Below, piece after piece: positions 1 through 8,879 of a stretch of 35,868 nt of DNA (positions are counted from its first letter, which is position 1; the number at the start of each line of letters is the position of its first letter). Origin of the DNA: Candidatus Rifleibacteriota bacterium (GTDB lineage: Bacteria; Muiribacteriota; UBA6191; JACPRK01; JACQZM01); the NCBI GenBank assembly GCA_016213885.1, contig JACQZM010000405.1, forward strand, positions 1 through 35,868. Direction: 5' to 3'. A program made the translations under genes and the position numbers. The notes under the pieces were generated by a model. The model was not told where the DNA came from. It searched no databases and was given only the letters and a program-made list of their open reading frames with translations.

Positions 1-2603
1 ACGAGCCGCAGCGCATAGCTCGCCGAGACGCCCGGGAGCCCCGGCCCTGCAGAGACGAGCCCCGCCAGGGCCAGCGTGGCCGACAGGTGGGTGTGGTCCA
101 GGGGGATTGCCTTCTCGAGCGCCTCCATGGCCCCCACCACGTCCTTTTGCTCCCGGGCCAGCAGGGCCAGGCCGGTCCAGGCGTCGGGGGAGTCCGGGAA
201 GAGCGCCAGCTCCTCCTCGTAGCATCCCCGGGCCCTGTCCTGGTCGCCCTCCAGCCGTGCCAGCTCTCCCAGGCGGAACCGGACCAGACGGACCCGGGGA
301 GCCCGGGTCGCCAGGTCGGTCAGCGTCGACCGGGCGCCCTCCACGTCGCCCTGTGCCAGGAGATCCACCACCCGGGCCATGGTTCCGCTGGCGTCGAGGT
401 TCAGGCGGACCTTCCGGACCTCCGTGATGCCCAGGTCCGGCAGCCGGACGAAGACGATGAAGTAGAGGCCGTCTTCGAGGCTGGCGGCGGCGAACGAGTC
501 GAGCTCCGGGGTCGCCACCGGGAACGGCGGCACCACCGGGGCGCCGGTGTTCCGGTTCAACACGACGAACCGGGTCTCGTCGCCGGACCTGATGACCAGA
601 GGCTCCAGCGCACGGCCCCGGGCCGCGGCGCGGACCTCCTCGCCCTCGCCGGCGGTGTAGACCACCACCACCGGATAGGGCCAGGCCACCGGGCGGGTGA
701 ACACCTTCGCCACCGGCCCGCTCTCCGGGACGGCCCGGGGCGGCTCCTCGGCGGAGGTGGCCCACAAGAGCGCCAGCTTGCGCCTGGCCCGGCACTGTCC
801 CCCGAGCTCCCGGTAGTCCCGCTCGAGCTCCCCGGGCAACCTCAGGTCCGGCGTCCGCTCCGATCGGGGCTGGTCTCGGTGTTTCTCCCGGGCCGCCCGG
901 ATCATCTCGTTCACCTCGTCCGGAGCGACACCGAACGCCTTGGCGGTCAAGAGGATGATCTGCTTCTCCGAGTCGGAGGGCCTGCCGGCCAGGTAGATCT
1001 CGTCGAGCAGCGCGCTCAGCGCTCTGCGTCGACGGAACCGGCCGCTCGCCGACACGGCCCCCAGGTGCTTCTTCTCGTCCTGGACCAGCTGATCGAGCTC
1101 CGGTAGCCCGAACCGGAGCCGGTGGGCGATCTTCTCCAGCAGCTCCCGGGTCGGGCCGGACGCATCGCCGGAGAGGAGCGCCTGCTGGACCACGATCCTC
1201 AGCGCGTCGTGTCGCGTCACCTCGGAGCTCTTGCCGGGCCCGGTCCTCTCGACGACACCGAGGAGCTCCTGGGCTTTCTTGAGCGCTCCGAACGCCTGGC
1301 AGCCCCCCTCATCCGGAAGGGTCAGGCCCGCCAGGGTCCGGGTCAGCGTCTCCCGGCACGCCTCGCCGAGCGCCAGGTGCTGGGCCATGATCGGCACGGC
1401 CGGGGCCAGGACCTCCACGCTGGGCAGCCCGGGAAACTCGGTCATCAAGAAGCAGACCAGCCTGGAGAGCGGACCCATGACCTCCGGGCGGTTGTACACC
1501 GCGGCCTGCAACAGATCCCTGACGAGCCCTTCCACCCGGTTCTCGAGCCAGCCCTGATGGGTGAGGACCAGCTCCCTGGCCCATGGCTTCTCCAGGAGCG
1601 CCACGAGCCCGTCGACGATCGGGTCGAGGCAGGCCGCCCGGGTCGAGACCCCCTCGGCGCCCCGCCGGTAGGCCAGCCTCATGAGCTCCATGAGCTCCAG
1701 GGTCCGGGCCAGACGGGACCTCCGCTGGGCCTCGCCGTCGGCCTCGAGCGCGGCGATCTCGTCGATGAAGGCGCGGATCGCGTCGGGCTCCCCCCGGGCG
1801 CACGCTTCCCTGAGCTTCTGCCACACCGTCTCGAACTGCCCGTCGGCGGCGAGCGACGGCTCCAGATCGCTGACGTGGATGGGACCGGTGGAGAACCCCA
1901 GCGCTTTCCGGCTGCTGGGGCGGGAGAGCACCTTGCTCGGACCGCCCCCCCCGGGCCTGCGCTCCCGGGCCGACGGGAACTGGCCGCTCCTCCCGGCCCC
2001 GGGGCCGGTGCGGTCCGGAGGCGGCGGCTCCCGGGCCGCTCGCCTGCGGAGCGGGCGCATCCCGGAGGTCCCCGAGCCGGCGCTCTCCTGGCCGGCGGCG
2101 AAGGTGTAGACGCTGACCGCCGTCTCGGCCCGCTCGATCGACTCGGTGAGCCGGGCCGGCAGACCGCCGGCGGCCCGCATGCGTCCCAGGTAGCGGTCCA
2201 GGTTGGTGCCCAGGTTCTGGGCCGGTCCGGCGATCGACGGCGCGTCCTCGGGCAGGTAGAGCGCCTGGAGCCTCAGCCCCTCCCATACCACGAGGAAGAC
2301 CCCCGAATCGTCCCGATCCACCTGTTCCGCGAGCCACTCCAGGAGCGCCACGTAGAACGACGACCGACGGAGGTAGGTGGCATCGGCGCTTCGCTGGATC
2401 GAGAGGAGGTGGCCGCCCAGGGCCGGGGAGGGGCGCAGGTAGGGGAGATGCACACCCAGCACCCCGATCCATCGCTGGCACAGCGTGGTGGACGCCGGGT
2501 CTCGAGCCGCCTCGGCGTGGGCGAGGCGCACCTCCTCCAGGTCGCGCTCATCGGAGCAGGCGTTGCCGCCGATCGACGCGGCCAGCCGATCGAATATCCC
2601 CAT
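1..2603 (-). CDS. Large TerB-like and TPR-like protein, unknown function (C-terminus beyond window)
   Basis: An uninterrupted reading frame runs on the minus strand from an ATG at 2603 to the left edge (867 codons, no stop reached). The start has an AGGGTGG-type ribosome site a few bases upstream and lies 38 bases after the PAC2-family gene, so the two are probably one operon. The protein begins MGIFDRLAAS and has no signal peptide. Residues about 1-160 are mixed helical; about 165-235 is a Pro/Gly/Arg-rich linker; about 240-490 looks all-helical. Residues about 490-565 resemble a TerB-type helical domain (acidic DEIYLAG followed by SDSEKQ and AFGV). About 590-740 is mixed and probably beta-rich, and about 750-850 looks like TPR repeats. 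I do not recognise the whole protein. A cytoplasmic scaffold is an inference. The frame stays consistent across an 8-G run (minus strand) in the linker. Confidence 0.8.
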   Translation of the reverse strand, partial: MGIFDRLAASIGGNACSDERDLEEVRLAHAEAARDPASTTLCQRWIGVLGVHLPYLRPSPALGGHLLSIQRSADATYLRRSSFYVALLEWLAEQVDRDDSGVFLVVWEGLRLQALYLPEDAPSIAGPAQNLGTNLDRYLGRMRAAGGLPARLTESIERAETAVSVYTFAAGQESAGSGTSGMRPLRRRAAREPPPPDRTGPGAGRSGQFPSARERRPGGGGPSKVLSRPSSRKALGFSTGPIHVSDLEPSLAADGQFETVWQKLREACARGEPDAIRAFIDEIAALEADGEAQRRSRLARTLELMELMRLAYRRGAEGVSTRAACLDPIVDGLVALLEKPWARELVLTHQGWLENRVEGLVRDLLQAAVYNRPEVMGPLSRLVCFLMTEFPGLPSVEVLAPAVPIMAQHLALGEACRETLTRTLAGLTLPDEGGCQAFGALKKAQELLGVVERTGPGKSSEVTRHDALRIVVQQALLSGDASGPTRELLEKIAHRLRFGLPELDQLVQDEKKHLGAVSASGRFRRRRALSALLDEIYLAGRPSDSEKQIILLTAKAFGVAPDEVNEMIRAAREKHRDQPRSERTPDLRLPGELERDYRELGGQCRARRKLALLWATSAEEPPRAVPESGPVAKVFTRPVAWPYPVVVVYTAGEGEEVRAAARGRALEPLVIRSGDETRFVVLNRNTGAPVVPPFPVATPELDSFAAASLEDGLYFIVFVRLPDLGITEVRKVRLNLDASGTMARVVDLLAQGDVEGARSTLTDLATRAPRVRLVRFRLGELARLEGDQDRARGCYEEELALFPDSPDAWTGLALLAREQKDVVGAMEALEKAIPLDHTHLSATLALAGLVSAGPGLPGVSASYALRL

Positions 2604-2641
2604 GCCACCCTCGCCGGTGCGACCGTACCGCACGACCCGCG

Positions 2642-3547
2642 TCAGTTGATCGTGGGTCCCCCGCCTCTCGAGGGGGGGCACTTCTTCACGCGGCCCGGCT
2701 CGGTCTCCTCTTCTTTCGATTCGTCCTCGGGTCTGGTCTCCTCATCGGCGAGCTCCGTTTCCTCCGAGCCCTCCGGCCCGGCCGCCGCCGGCGTCTCCTG
2801 GGATTCGGTCCGCTCCCGTGCCGACTGCAGAAAGGTGTGGATCTGCGTCTCCACGAACCGGGATCGCTCTCTCAACGGCCCCAGGTCGACCGTGATTCCC
2901 AGCATCGCCGTCAGCATCTCCAGCACCACGAGGGACGCCTTCGGGTTCTCGATGTGGGTCGTGTAGTGGGGCATCTCGCCCATCAGGCACGCGGCGTTGA
3001 GGCCGCGCTGCTGCGCCACGCCGACCAGCAGCCCGTTCAATCCCCCGATGACGCCCTCCTGGAGCTTCTGGGCGCCCAGCTTCTCCAGGAGTCCCCAGTC
3101 CTCGGTCCGGCCGGCGACGGCCCAGATCTTCGACGGGGCCATGTGGTCGATCTGGGTCACCATGGCCGCGGCGGTGATGACCTGCCGCACGCCGCACTTC
3201 AGGGCGAACTCCACCACGAGCGAGGCCAGCGGCATCTCCATGCCCGATATCGGCTGGGACGCGCCGAGGAAGAGCAGGATGTCCCGCTTCCCGCCCGGGT
3301 CTTTCCAGCCGTAGAACGTGTTGGTCGGGAAGTGGACCGGAAGGCAGAGCCCGTCCTTCACCTGGACGCCCTGGAGGGAGAAGAACTCGTCCACCTCGAT
3401 CCGGGCGACCGGTCGGGGATCCAGGGCCGTGCGCAGGAACTCCACGGCGTTGTAGCCCACCAGGCCGATGCCCGGCCAGGCGGCGACCAGGGTCGGCTCC
3501 TCGAGGCCCGGGACCTCGAGGACCTTGATTCTGCGGTCGAGCTCCAT
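2642..3547 (-). CDS. PAC2-family protein with acidic C-terminal tail
   Basis: This 301-residue protein belongs to the PAC2 family (proteasome-assembly-chaperone-like, alpha/beta purine-phosphorylase-like fold). The N-terminus shows the family pattern of a short strand, then AAWPGIGLVGYNAVEFL (residues about 28-44). Later comes GLNGLLVGVAQQRG, then a stretch on small-molecule-like pocket residues (CLMGEMPHYT). PAC2 relatives assemble proteasomes in eukaryotes; bacterial and archaeal members are mostly of unknown role. The last 60 residues are very acidic (Glu/Asp/Thr-rich) and probably disordered, which is not part of the core family. The start ATG at 3547 was chosen because homology begins about there; an upstream extension would run into the divergent promoter region. 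The downstream TerB-like gene follows after 38 bases and is probably co-transcribed. Confidence 0.85.
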   Translation of the reverse strand: MELDRRIKVLEVPGLEEPTLVAAWPGIGLVGYNAVEFLRTALDPRPVARIEVDEFFSLQGVQVKDGLCLPVHFPTNTFYGWKDPGGKRDILLFLGASQPISGMEMPLASLVVEFALKCGVRQVITAAAMVTQIDHMAPSKIWAVAGRTEDWGLLEKLGAQKLQEGVIGGLNGLLVGVAQQRGLNAACLMGEMPHYTTHIENPKASLVVLEMLTAMLGITVDLGPLRERSRFVETQIHTFLQSARERTESQETPAAAGPEGSEETELADEETRPEDESKEEETEPGRVKKCPPSRGGGPTIN

Positions 3548-3582
3548 GGGATTCACCGGTCCGAAGATACACCACCGGAAGC

Positions 3583-3595
3583 GGGTGCTGCACCC
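3583..3595. promoter_or_regulatory. Inverted repeat in divergent intergenic region
   Basis: GGGTGC and GCACCC form 6-base arms around a single T, 36 bases upstream of the PAC2-family start, in the 226-base gap between two divergent genes. It could be an operator. There is no direct evidence of a binding protein. Confidence 0.2.
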
Positions 3596-3687
3596 ACCAA
3601 TCTCGCCGGCTCGGCAGACCCGGCGCCCCCCCCCGGCCCGGAGCGCTCGTCGAAGCCGGTTCGAAGCGCCGGCGGCCAGCGCCCGCG

Positions 3688-3696
3688 TGATATACT
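3688..3696 (+). promoter_or_regulatory. Extended -10 promoter for membrane protein/kinase pair
   Basis: TG at 3688-3689, one base, then TATACT at 3691-3696 gives an extended -10 element (5 of 6 matches to TATAAT). No good -35 is visible, which extended -10 promoters can tolerate. It predicts a transcript start near 3703, about 70 bases before the chosen GTG start. Confidence 0.4.
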
Positions 3697-3773
3697 CCAT
3701 CCCTGTCGGCCCGGCGAGCATGGTGAGCATGGCGAGCCAGCGCCGTGTCCGGCGGCATGGGAGGTCCACCCAG

Positions 3774-4739
3774 GTGAAAGAGGCGTTTGATCGACTCGAG
3801 AAGTCCGCCACCGTGATGATCGAGCTCTTTCCGTTCCTCCTGTACCGGCTCGCGGTCTACGGAGCCGTCGGTCTGGCCATTCTGACCTACTGGGCGCTGG
3901 TGCTCGGGCTGATCTGGATCGGCTCCGCCATCGCCGGGGTCCTGGGCGTGGTGATCTTGCTGGTCGCCCTCGGTGTCAACTGGGGTCTGCTCGCCCTGGT
4001 CAGGAACTACCTGCTCTACGTGGTGAACGCCGGGTACATCGCGGTGCTCACCCAGGTGGTGGCGTTCGGCAGCCTCCCCGCAGGGGTCAGCCAGACGAAG
4101 TTCGCCAAGGACGCCGTGGCCGGCAGGTTCAAGGAGGTGTCGGTGCTGGCCGCTGTGGACGAGCTGGTCAAGGGGGTCGTGAGAGCGTTCAACGCCACCC
4201 TGGAGGGGATCGCGTCCATACTCCCGGTCCCGGGTCTCGACCAGGTCGTGGCGATCGTGAACGCCGTGGTCCGGGTCGCGGCCACCAACATCGACGAGGT
4301 GGTCCTGTCGCTGGCCTTCCTGAGAAAGGAGCAGAACATCTGGGAGGTGGCCCGCGACGGCGTGCTGCTGTACGCCCAGAACTGGAAGACGGTCCTCACC
4401 ATGGCGGCGGCGCTGGTCGTCGTGGAGTGGGCGCTGGTGGTCGTCTGCGCCCTGGTGCTCCTGACGCTGCTCGGCCTGCCCACGTGGGCGCTGTTTCCGC
4501 CCTCCTGGCCTCTGGTCAAGACCATGGGGCTCATCGTCCCGCTGGTGTTGACCTACGTCATCAGGCTGGCCCTGATCCACCCGCTGGTGGTGACAGCCCT
4601 GCTGCTGACCTTCCACCAGTGCATCAAGGGTCAGAAGATAGACCCCTCCTGGGACGCCAAGCTCACCGAGGTCTCCGATCGGTTCCGGACCCTGAAGGAG
4701 AGGGCGCTGGGCGGCGGCCCGGCGGTCAGCGGGGCGTAG
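3774..4739 (+). CDS. Multi-pass membrane protein, unknown function
   Basis: The 321-residue product has at least five hydrophobic segments: two near residues 15-75 (LAVYGAVGLAILTYWALVLG and the GVLGVVILLVALGVNW stretch), two between about 195 and 245, and one near 250-275. Between them is a long amphipathic loop (residues about 85-190). It ends in a hydrophilic tail containing KGQKIDPSWDAKL. I do not recognise the family with certainty; the layout is loosely like a choline-transporter-like membrane protein, but that is only an impression. The GTG at 3774 is preferred because GGGAGG lies 9 bases upstream. ATG codons at 3720 and 3729 are in frame but would add a basic, low-complexity leader. 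The kinase gene starts 15 bases after its stop, so the two are probably co-transcribed. Confidence 0.75.
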   Translation: MKEAFDRLEKSATVMIELFPFLLYRLAVYGAVGLAILTYWALVLGLIWIGSAIAGVLGVVILLVALGVNWGLLALVRNYLLYVVNAGYIAVLTQVVAFGSLPAGVSQTKFAKDAVAGRFKEVSVLAAVDELVKGVVRAFNATLEGIASILPVPGLDQVVAIVNAVVRVAATNIDEVVLSLAFLRKEQNIWEVARDGVLLYAQNWKTVLTMAAALVVVEWALVVVCALVLLTLLGLPTWALFPPSWPLVKTMGLIVPLVLTYVIRLALIHPLVVTALLLTFHQCIKGQKIDPSWDAKLTEVSDRFRTLKERALGGGPAVSGA

Positions 4740-4754
4740 GGTCTGGCCCATGCC

Positions 4755-6812
4755 ATGTCCAGCCCGTTGCCGCCGCGCTGCGCCGAGAAGTTCGAGGTCG
4801 AGAGGCTCATCGCCTCCGGGGGGTTCGGCTCGGTCTACCTGGCCACCCAGAGAAGCCTCGACCGGCCGGTGGCGCTCAAGGTGCTCCACGCCGAGACCCT
4901 GATCGACCCGTCCCGGGTGACCCGGTTCAAGGACGAGGCGCGGATCACGGCCTCGCTGGCCCACCCGAACATCGTGGTCATCCTGGAGTTCGGCGTCGAC
5001 CAGGGTATCCCGTGGATCGCCTACGAGTTCCTGCCGGGCCGCTCGATGCGCGCCCTCCTCGAGGAGAAGAAGACGCTGCGCTGGCCCGACGCCCTTCGCG
5101 GGTGCAGCCAGGTCGCCGCGGCGCTGGAGGAGGCTCACGGCAAGGGGGTCCTGCACCGGGACGTGAAGCCCGAGAACGTCATCGAGTTCGCGCCAGGGAG
5201 CTACAAGGTCACGGACTTCGGCATCGCCAAGTGGGGCGAGGGATGCGTCGAGACGCAGCACGGGGTGATCCTGGGCACGCCGGCGTACCTGGCGCGTGAA
5301 CAGATCAGCGACCAGGCGACGACCGGGTCGGACCTGTACGCGCTGGGGGTCATGCTGTTCGAGCTGGTCACGGGCCACCTGCCGTTCGATCACGAGAACC
5401 CGCTGGCGCTGCTCCAGCTCCACCTGACGAGCGCCATCCCGGTGCCCAGCTCCTTCGTGCCCGAGGTTCCGGAGAGCGTGGACCGGATCGTCGCGCAGGC
5501 CATGGCCAAGCGGCCTGAGGAGCGGTTCGCCAGCGCCAAGGAGATGGGGGAGGCCATGCAGAAGGCGCTGACCTCCCCGGGACGCCCCACGGCCCGGCAG
5601 AGACCCGTCCAGGAAAGGAGACGGATCACCTCATCGGCGCCAACCCTGATGGCTCACCCTGCCGGACCCCAGCCCGACGCCGCCGGCAGGGAGACCGCCG
5701 TTACGCGCCGCCCGCCCGGGGGTCCCATGAGTCGCCCCTGGCGGAGCGCCCCGCTCCTCGGGGCCCTGGCGGCGCTCCTGGTGGCCGCCGGGAGCTGGGC
5801 CGTCATGGACAGGCCCGGCGGGTCGTCGCTTCCGGTCGGGTCCGGGTTTGCCGGACGCTCCCCGGGGCAGCCGGAATCGCCGTCCGGCTCGCCCCGGCGG
5901 TCGGTCGAGCCGTCGCTCCCCGAGCCGGGACGCCTCGAGGTCTCCCGTGAGGTCGCCGATCTGATGGCGGGCTTCGTGGATCGCGGTTCCGTGAGGCGCC
6001 AGATCCGGGACCAGTACCTGGGAGACCCGACCCACTCGGACTTCCGGGAGACGATGAGGAAGTCCGAGAGCGTGGTGGGCAGCGAGGGGAAGGTCAACCG
6101 TCGGCTGACGGCGCTGATGGGCGAGCTCACCTCCAGGTACCCCGCTGTGGCCGCGACCCCCGGGCCGGAGCTGCGGCTCCTCTGCACCATCGCCGCCGGG
6201 CGGTTCATCACCCGGCAGATCTGCACCGCCTTCGGGATCATCGCCGACACGGTCCGGGCCGGGGAGAAGAAGAACCCCGGAAGCCTCCTCACGCTGCGGC
6301 TCGTGATGGCGGAGCTCAGGAACCAGGAGAGCCCGCAGCTCGTCGGCGCGTTCGACGGCTTCGCCTCGTACGCGGCGGAGTGGACGCGACGGATGGCCGC
6401 GGAGCCCGACCGGGTGTCGGCGGACGAGCTCGGCGATCTCTGGACCCTCGTCTACAGGGTGGGTACCTACGTGGCCGATGCGAACTGGCCCGAGAAGGCC
6501 GGGGACCCGCGAAGCGCCGCGGCCATCGCCCTGACCTCGTTCAAGAGGTCGCTGGGCGCCACCGAGGGTCCCGCCGCCACCAGGCTGGTTCCCGTGATCC
6601 AGAAGGTGTTCAGCTGGAAGCACGAGACCCCGCCCAGGGGCGGCTCGGTGCGTCGATGGCGCCAGGGCCGGCTGACCGAGCTTCTCCAGGCGATCGATCA
6701 GCTGAGGCCGCTGATGCCCGGGGCGGCCGGAGCTCTCGACGGTCTCGTCGTCCAGCTCCGTGACGATGTCCTGGGCCGCCGGCCAGCACCCCCTTCGCCG
6801 TCGGCGCGCTGA
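4755..6812 (+). CDS. Transmembrane Ser/Thr protein kinase (Hanks type)
   Basis: A 685-residue protein with an N-terminal Hanks-type kinase domain (about residues 13-275). The Gly-rich loop is IASGGFGSV, the ATP lysine is K42 in VALKVL, the catalytic loop is HRDVKPEN with D136, and DFG starts at D154. The usual APE-type motif after GTPAY reads ARE (residues 180-182), so the proline is replaced by arginine, which is odd. A basic, low-complexity linker follows. A single membrane helix lies near residues 333-350 (LLGALAALLVAAG), then a roughly 330-residue exported domain. That domain has a Pro/Ser-rich stalk and a helical region I cannot assign. By family, it phosphorylates Ser/Thr of cytoplasmic targets and senses an external cue. 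It follows the membrane protein gene by 15 bases. Its stop lies 8 bases from the stop of the convergent pncB gene. Confidence 0.92.
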   Translation: MSSPLPPRCAEKFEVERLIASGGFGSVYLATQRSLDRPVALKVLHAETLIDPSRVTRFKDEARITASLAHPNIVVILEFGVDQGIPWIAYEFLPGRSMRALLEEKKTLRWPDALRGCSQVAAALEEAHGKGVLHRDVKPENVIEFAPGSYKVTDFGIAKWGEGCVETQHGVILGTPAYLAREQISDQATTGSDLYALGVMLFELVTGHLPFDHENPLALLQLHLTSAIPVPSSFVPEVPESVDRIVAQAMAKRPEERFASAKEMGEAMQKALTSPGRPTARQRPVQERRRITSSAPTLMAHPAGPQPDAAGRETAVTRRPPGGPMSRPWRSAPLLGALAALLVAAGSWAVMDRPGGSSLPVGSGFAGRSPGQPESPSGSPRRSVEPSLPEPGRLEVSREVADLMAGFVDRGSVRRQIRDQYLGDPTHSDFRETMRKSESVVGSEGKVNRRLTALMGELTSRYPAVAATPGPELRLLCTIAAGRFITRQICTAFGIIADTVRAGEKKNPGSLLTLRLVMAELRNQESPQLVGAFDGFASYAAEWTRRMAAEPDRVSADELGDLWTLVYRVGTYVADANWPEKAGDPRSAAAIALTSFKRSLGATEGPAATRLVPVIQKVFSWKHETPPRGGSVRRWRQGRLTELLQAIDQLRPLMPGAAGALDGLVVQLRDDVLGRRPAPPSPSAR

Positions 6813-6820
6813 CCGGTCTC

Positions 6821-8272
6821 TCATGGGTCGTGGCGCCGTCCGAAGTGGCGCCGCCGCAGGGTCTCGATCAACGCTCCGGTCGCCGGGCTCGGTATCGCTC
6901 TCAGCTGGGCGCCGGGGAGCGTGTTCAACGCCGCGACGCCGGTCGCGGCCTGAGACGCACCGGTCAACCGGACGTATCCGGCCGGCGGCTCCTCGCCCTC
7001 TTGCCCCACGATCCCTATCGGGCCGTTTCCAGTGACCCGTCTGAACACGACCGGCTCCCCGGGCACGCTCTCCTTGGCGCCGTCCGCCTCGTTGGCGAAC
7101 TTCATGGTGGGGGTCCTCCCGGTCCGGGTCAGCTTCCACACCGCCGACACCCGGTCCCGGGTCAGCGTCGAGCCCGACGGCTCCGCCACGATGGTCCCCC
7201 CGTAACCGTAGAACTGGTGCGCCGGATCGACCCCCACCTGGCGTCTCAGCTCCTCGAACCTGCCGGTGAGAACCGCGTCGAAGCCGTCCTCCAGGATGTG
7301 GATCGGCTCGAGCTGCAGCGCCCGGGCCCGGGCGCACGCGAACAGGTACTGGGTCACCTTGTCGCCCGAATCGTAGCGGATCGAATCGCCTCGACCGGGG
7401 CTCTCCTGCATCAGCTCGAGCGCCGCCGGAAGCCCCGACAGGAAGGTGTCGAACGTGTCCAGAAGAAAGCTCGACCGGTTCGGTCTGCGGTCTCGCATGG
7501 CTCTGAAGGCCGCCTCGTCGGTCCCGTAGCGTTGCACGTGCTCGTGGCCCATGGTGCCCACGGGGACCATGGAGAGCTCCCGGGCCAGGACCACGTTGCT
7601 GGTACGGACGACCCCCGCCTCCTTGCAGGCCTCGAGAGCTATCCGGTGCTGCGCGAGGCACGAGGCGGCCCGCATGCCGACCTCGAACACCCGGTTCGGG
7701 TTCTCCACCAGCCGGACGAGCTCCTTCACCCGTGCCAGCACCCTCCCGTGGTAGAGCTCCGGTTCGGCCGCGATCGGAGGGGCAGCGACGCCGACGGTGT
7801 CCAGCGTTTCCAGGACGATCCGGCGCTGCTCTTCGCAGGTGACCCGGGCCACGGCGACGGCCAGCGCCTCCGGATCGGTCGTCGCCAGGGTGGCCACCTG
7901 GATCCGGTAGTTCAGCTGGAGCGCCAGCGGCTCGAGCCACGACACCAGCGCCGAGGGGCCGGCGACCGTGAAGACCGGCTCTCGCTCCACGAAGGCCGAT
8001 CCCCGCGGGATCGCCCTCACCCGCACCCGGTCCCTCAGGACCATGGCCGTCTTGAACCCCGCCCCCATCTCGTAATCGTGGTCGGCCAGGTAGCGGTAGT
8101 CGTCCGGTCCGGGTTCCGGCAACAGGTCGCGGACGAACGCTTCCAGGTCGACCGGGACGACGCCGATTCCGCCCCGGCGATGAGTGTAGTAGAAGCACTC
8201 GTCCCTCAGCGGCCACCCCGCCTCGGCCATGCTGAACTTGTACCCGTCGGTTGCGAGGAGCGATGACGACAT
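6821..8272 (-). CDS. pncB: Nicotinate phosphoribosyltransferase
   Basis: The 483-residue protein matches the nicotinate phosphoribosyltransferase family in length and motifs. This cytoplasmic enzyme joins nicotinate and PRPP, using ATP, to make nicotinate mononucleotide in NAD salvage (Preiss-Handler route). The N-terminus LLATDGYKFSMAEAG is the typical opening. FEVGMRAAS and the phosphohistidine-type segment VPVGTMGHEHVQ are the expected central motifs. SIRYDSGDKV is the phosphate-binding Asp/Ser-Gly-Asp strand. GYGGTIVAEPSG follows near the C-terminal third. The start at 8272 has AAGGAG just upstream. The gene diverges from the nuo operon: NAD supply and NADH oxidation share a 238-base regulatory gap. 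Confidence 0.95.
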   Translation of the reverse strand: MSSSLLATDGYKFSMAEAGWPLRDECFYYTHRRGGIGVVPVDLEAFVRDLLPEPGPDDYRYLADHDYEMGAGFKTAMVLRDRVRVRAIPRGSAFVEREPVFTVAGPSALVSWLEPLALQLNYRIQVATLATTDPEALAVAVARVTCEEQRRIVLETLDTVGVAAPPIAAEPELYHGRVLARVKELVRLVENPNRVFEVGMRAASCLAQHRIALEACKEAGVVRTSNVVLARELSMVPVGTMGHEHVQRYGTDEAAFRAMRDRRPNRSSFLLDTFDTFLSGLPAALELMQESPGRGDSIRYDSGDKVTQYLFACARARALQLEPIHILEDGFDAVLTGRFEELRRQVGVDPAHQFYGYGGTIVAEPSGSTLTRDRVSAVWKLTRTGRTPTMKFANEADGAKESVPGEPVVFRRVTGNGPIGIVGQEGEEPPAGYVRLTGASQAATGVAALNTLPGAQLRAIPSPATGALIETLRRRHFGRRHDP

Positions 8273-8283
8273 GGCACTCCTTG

Positions 8284-8308
8284 GAGCTCGTCCGTCACGG
8301 ACGGGCTC
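8284..8308 (-). promoter_or_regulatory. Hairpin in pncB 5' leader next to ribosome site
   Basis: Arms GAGC+CGTCCG and CGGACG+GCTC pair around a 3-base loop, with one T/G or wobble pair between the two arm segments (11-bp stem). Its end abuts the AAGGAG site and start codon of pncB. It might influence translation; function is inferred only. Confidence 0.3.
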
Positions 8309-8387
8309 TCATCGTGGTTCCACGGTGGCCGGGATCTCCGCCGCGCCCCGGCCGGGGCGAGAGTTGGTCGCTCATCGTGCCTGGCCG

Positions 8388-8417
8388 TGGACAGGCTGCC
8401 GGGTCGGATGGTAGCAT
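8388..8417 (+). promoter_or_regulatory. Sigma70-type promoter for nuo operon
   Basis: TGGACA (8388-8393, 5 of 6 to TTGACA), an 18-base spacer, and TAGCAT (8412-8417) preceded by TGG, making an extended -10. It lies about 95 bases before nuoA and predicts a start near 8424. Confidence 0.45.
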
Positions 8418-8510
8418 TGCGCCCGATAGCTTGGATAGGAGCCGCTCGATCGGGCGAGGAGCCCGGTGTGCGGTCAGCTCCGCGGAAGACCCGGACCCGC
8501 GACACATCCA

Positions 8511-8876
8511 ATGTCCATACCGACCTACGTACCTCTGATTCTGCTGTTTGGCTTCGCAGCCGCCGTGGCCGGGGGGCTGGTGGTCCTCGACCATCTGCTG
8601 GGCCCCAAGCGGCCCAACCCCACCAAGGCCGGCCCCTACGAATGCGGGCTCGTTCCCATCGGCACGGCCCGTGACCGGCTACACGTGCGGTTCTTCCTGA
8701 TCGCCCTGCTGTTCATCCTGTTCGATGTGGAGGCGGTCTTCCTCTACCTGTGGGTCTACCTGTTCAAAGACCGGCAGACCCGGTTCCTCAGCCTGATCGA
8801 GGTGTTCGTCTTCCTGAGCCTGCTGGTGGCCGCCCTGGTCTACGCGTGGCGCAAGGGCGCCCTGGAGTGGGAGTGA
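8511..8876 (+). CDS. nuoA: NADH-quinone oxidoreductase subunit A
   Basis: The 121-residue NuoA (ND3-like) is a small subunit of the membrane arm of complex I, with three predicted helices: residues about 5-25, 60-82 and 90-112. The hallmark loop PYECGLVPIG and the acidic helix FLIALLFILFDVEAVFLY are both present. The start ATG at 8511 places the N-terminus at the normal family position; an in-frame start at 8466 would add an unlikely 15-residue leader. nuoB begins 3 bases after the stop. Confidence 0.96.
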   Translation: MSIPTYVPLILLFGFAAAVAGGLVVLDHLLGPKRPNPTKAGPYECGLVPIGTARDRLHVRFFLIALLFILFDVEAVFLYLWVYLFKDRQTRFLSLIEVFVFLSLLVAALVYAWRKGALEWE

Positions 8877-8879
8877 CCC

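Noticed and set aside
1122..2966. Plus-strand open frame of 614 codons
   Set aside because: Antisense of the TerB-like gene; no recognisable domain, and the minus frame has coherent protein features.
2742..5423. Minus-strand open frame of 893 codons spanning three genes
   Set aside because: Its composition is low in hydrophobic core patterns and it crosses the PAC2, membrane-protein and kinase genes.
5631..8216. Minus-strand open frame of 861 codons
   Set aside because: Overlaps the kinase and pncB in other frames; no family features.
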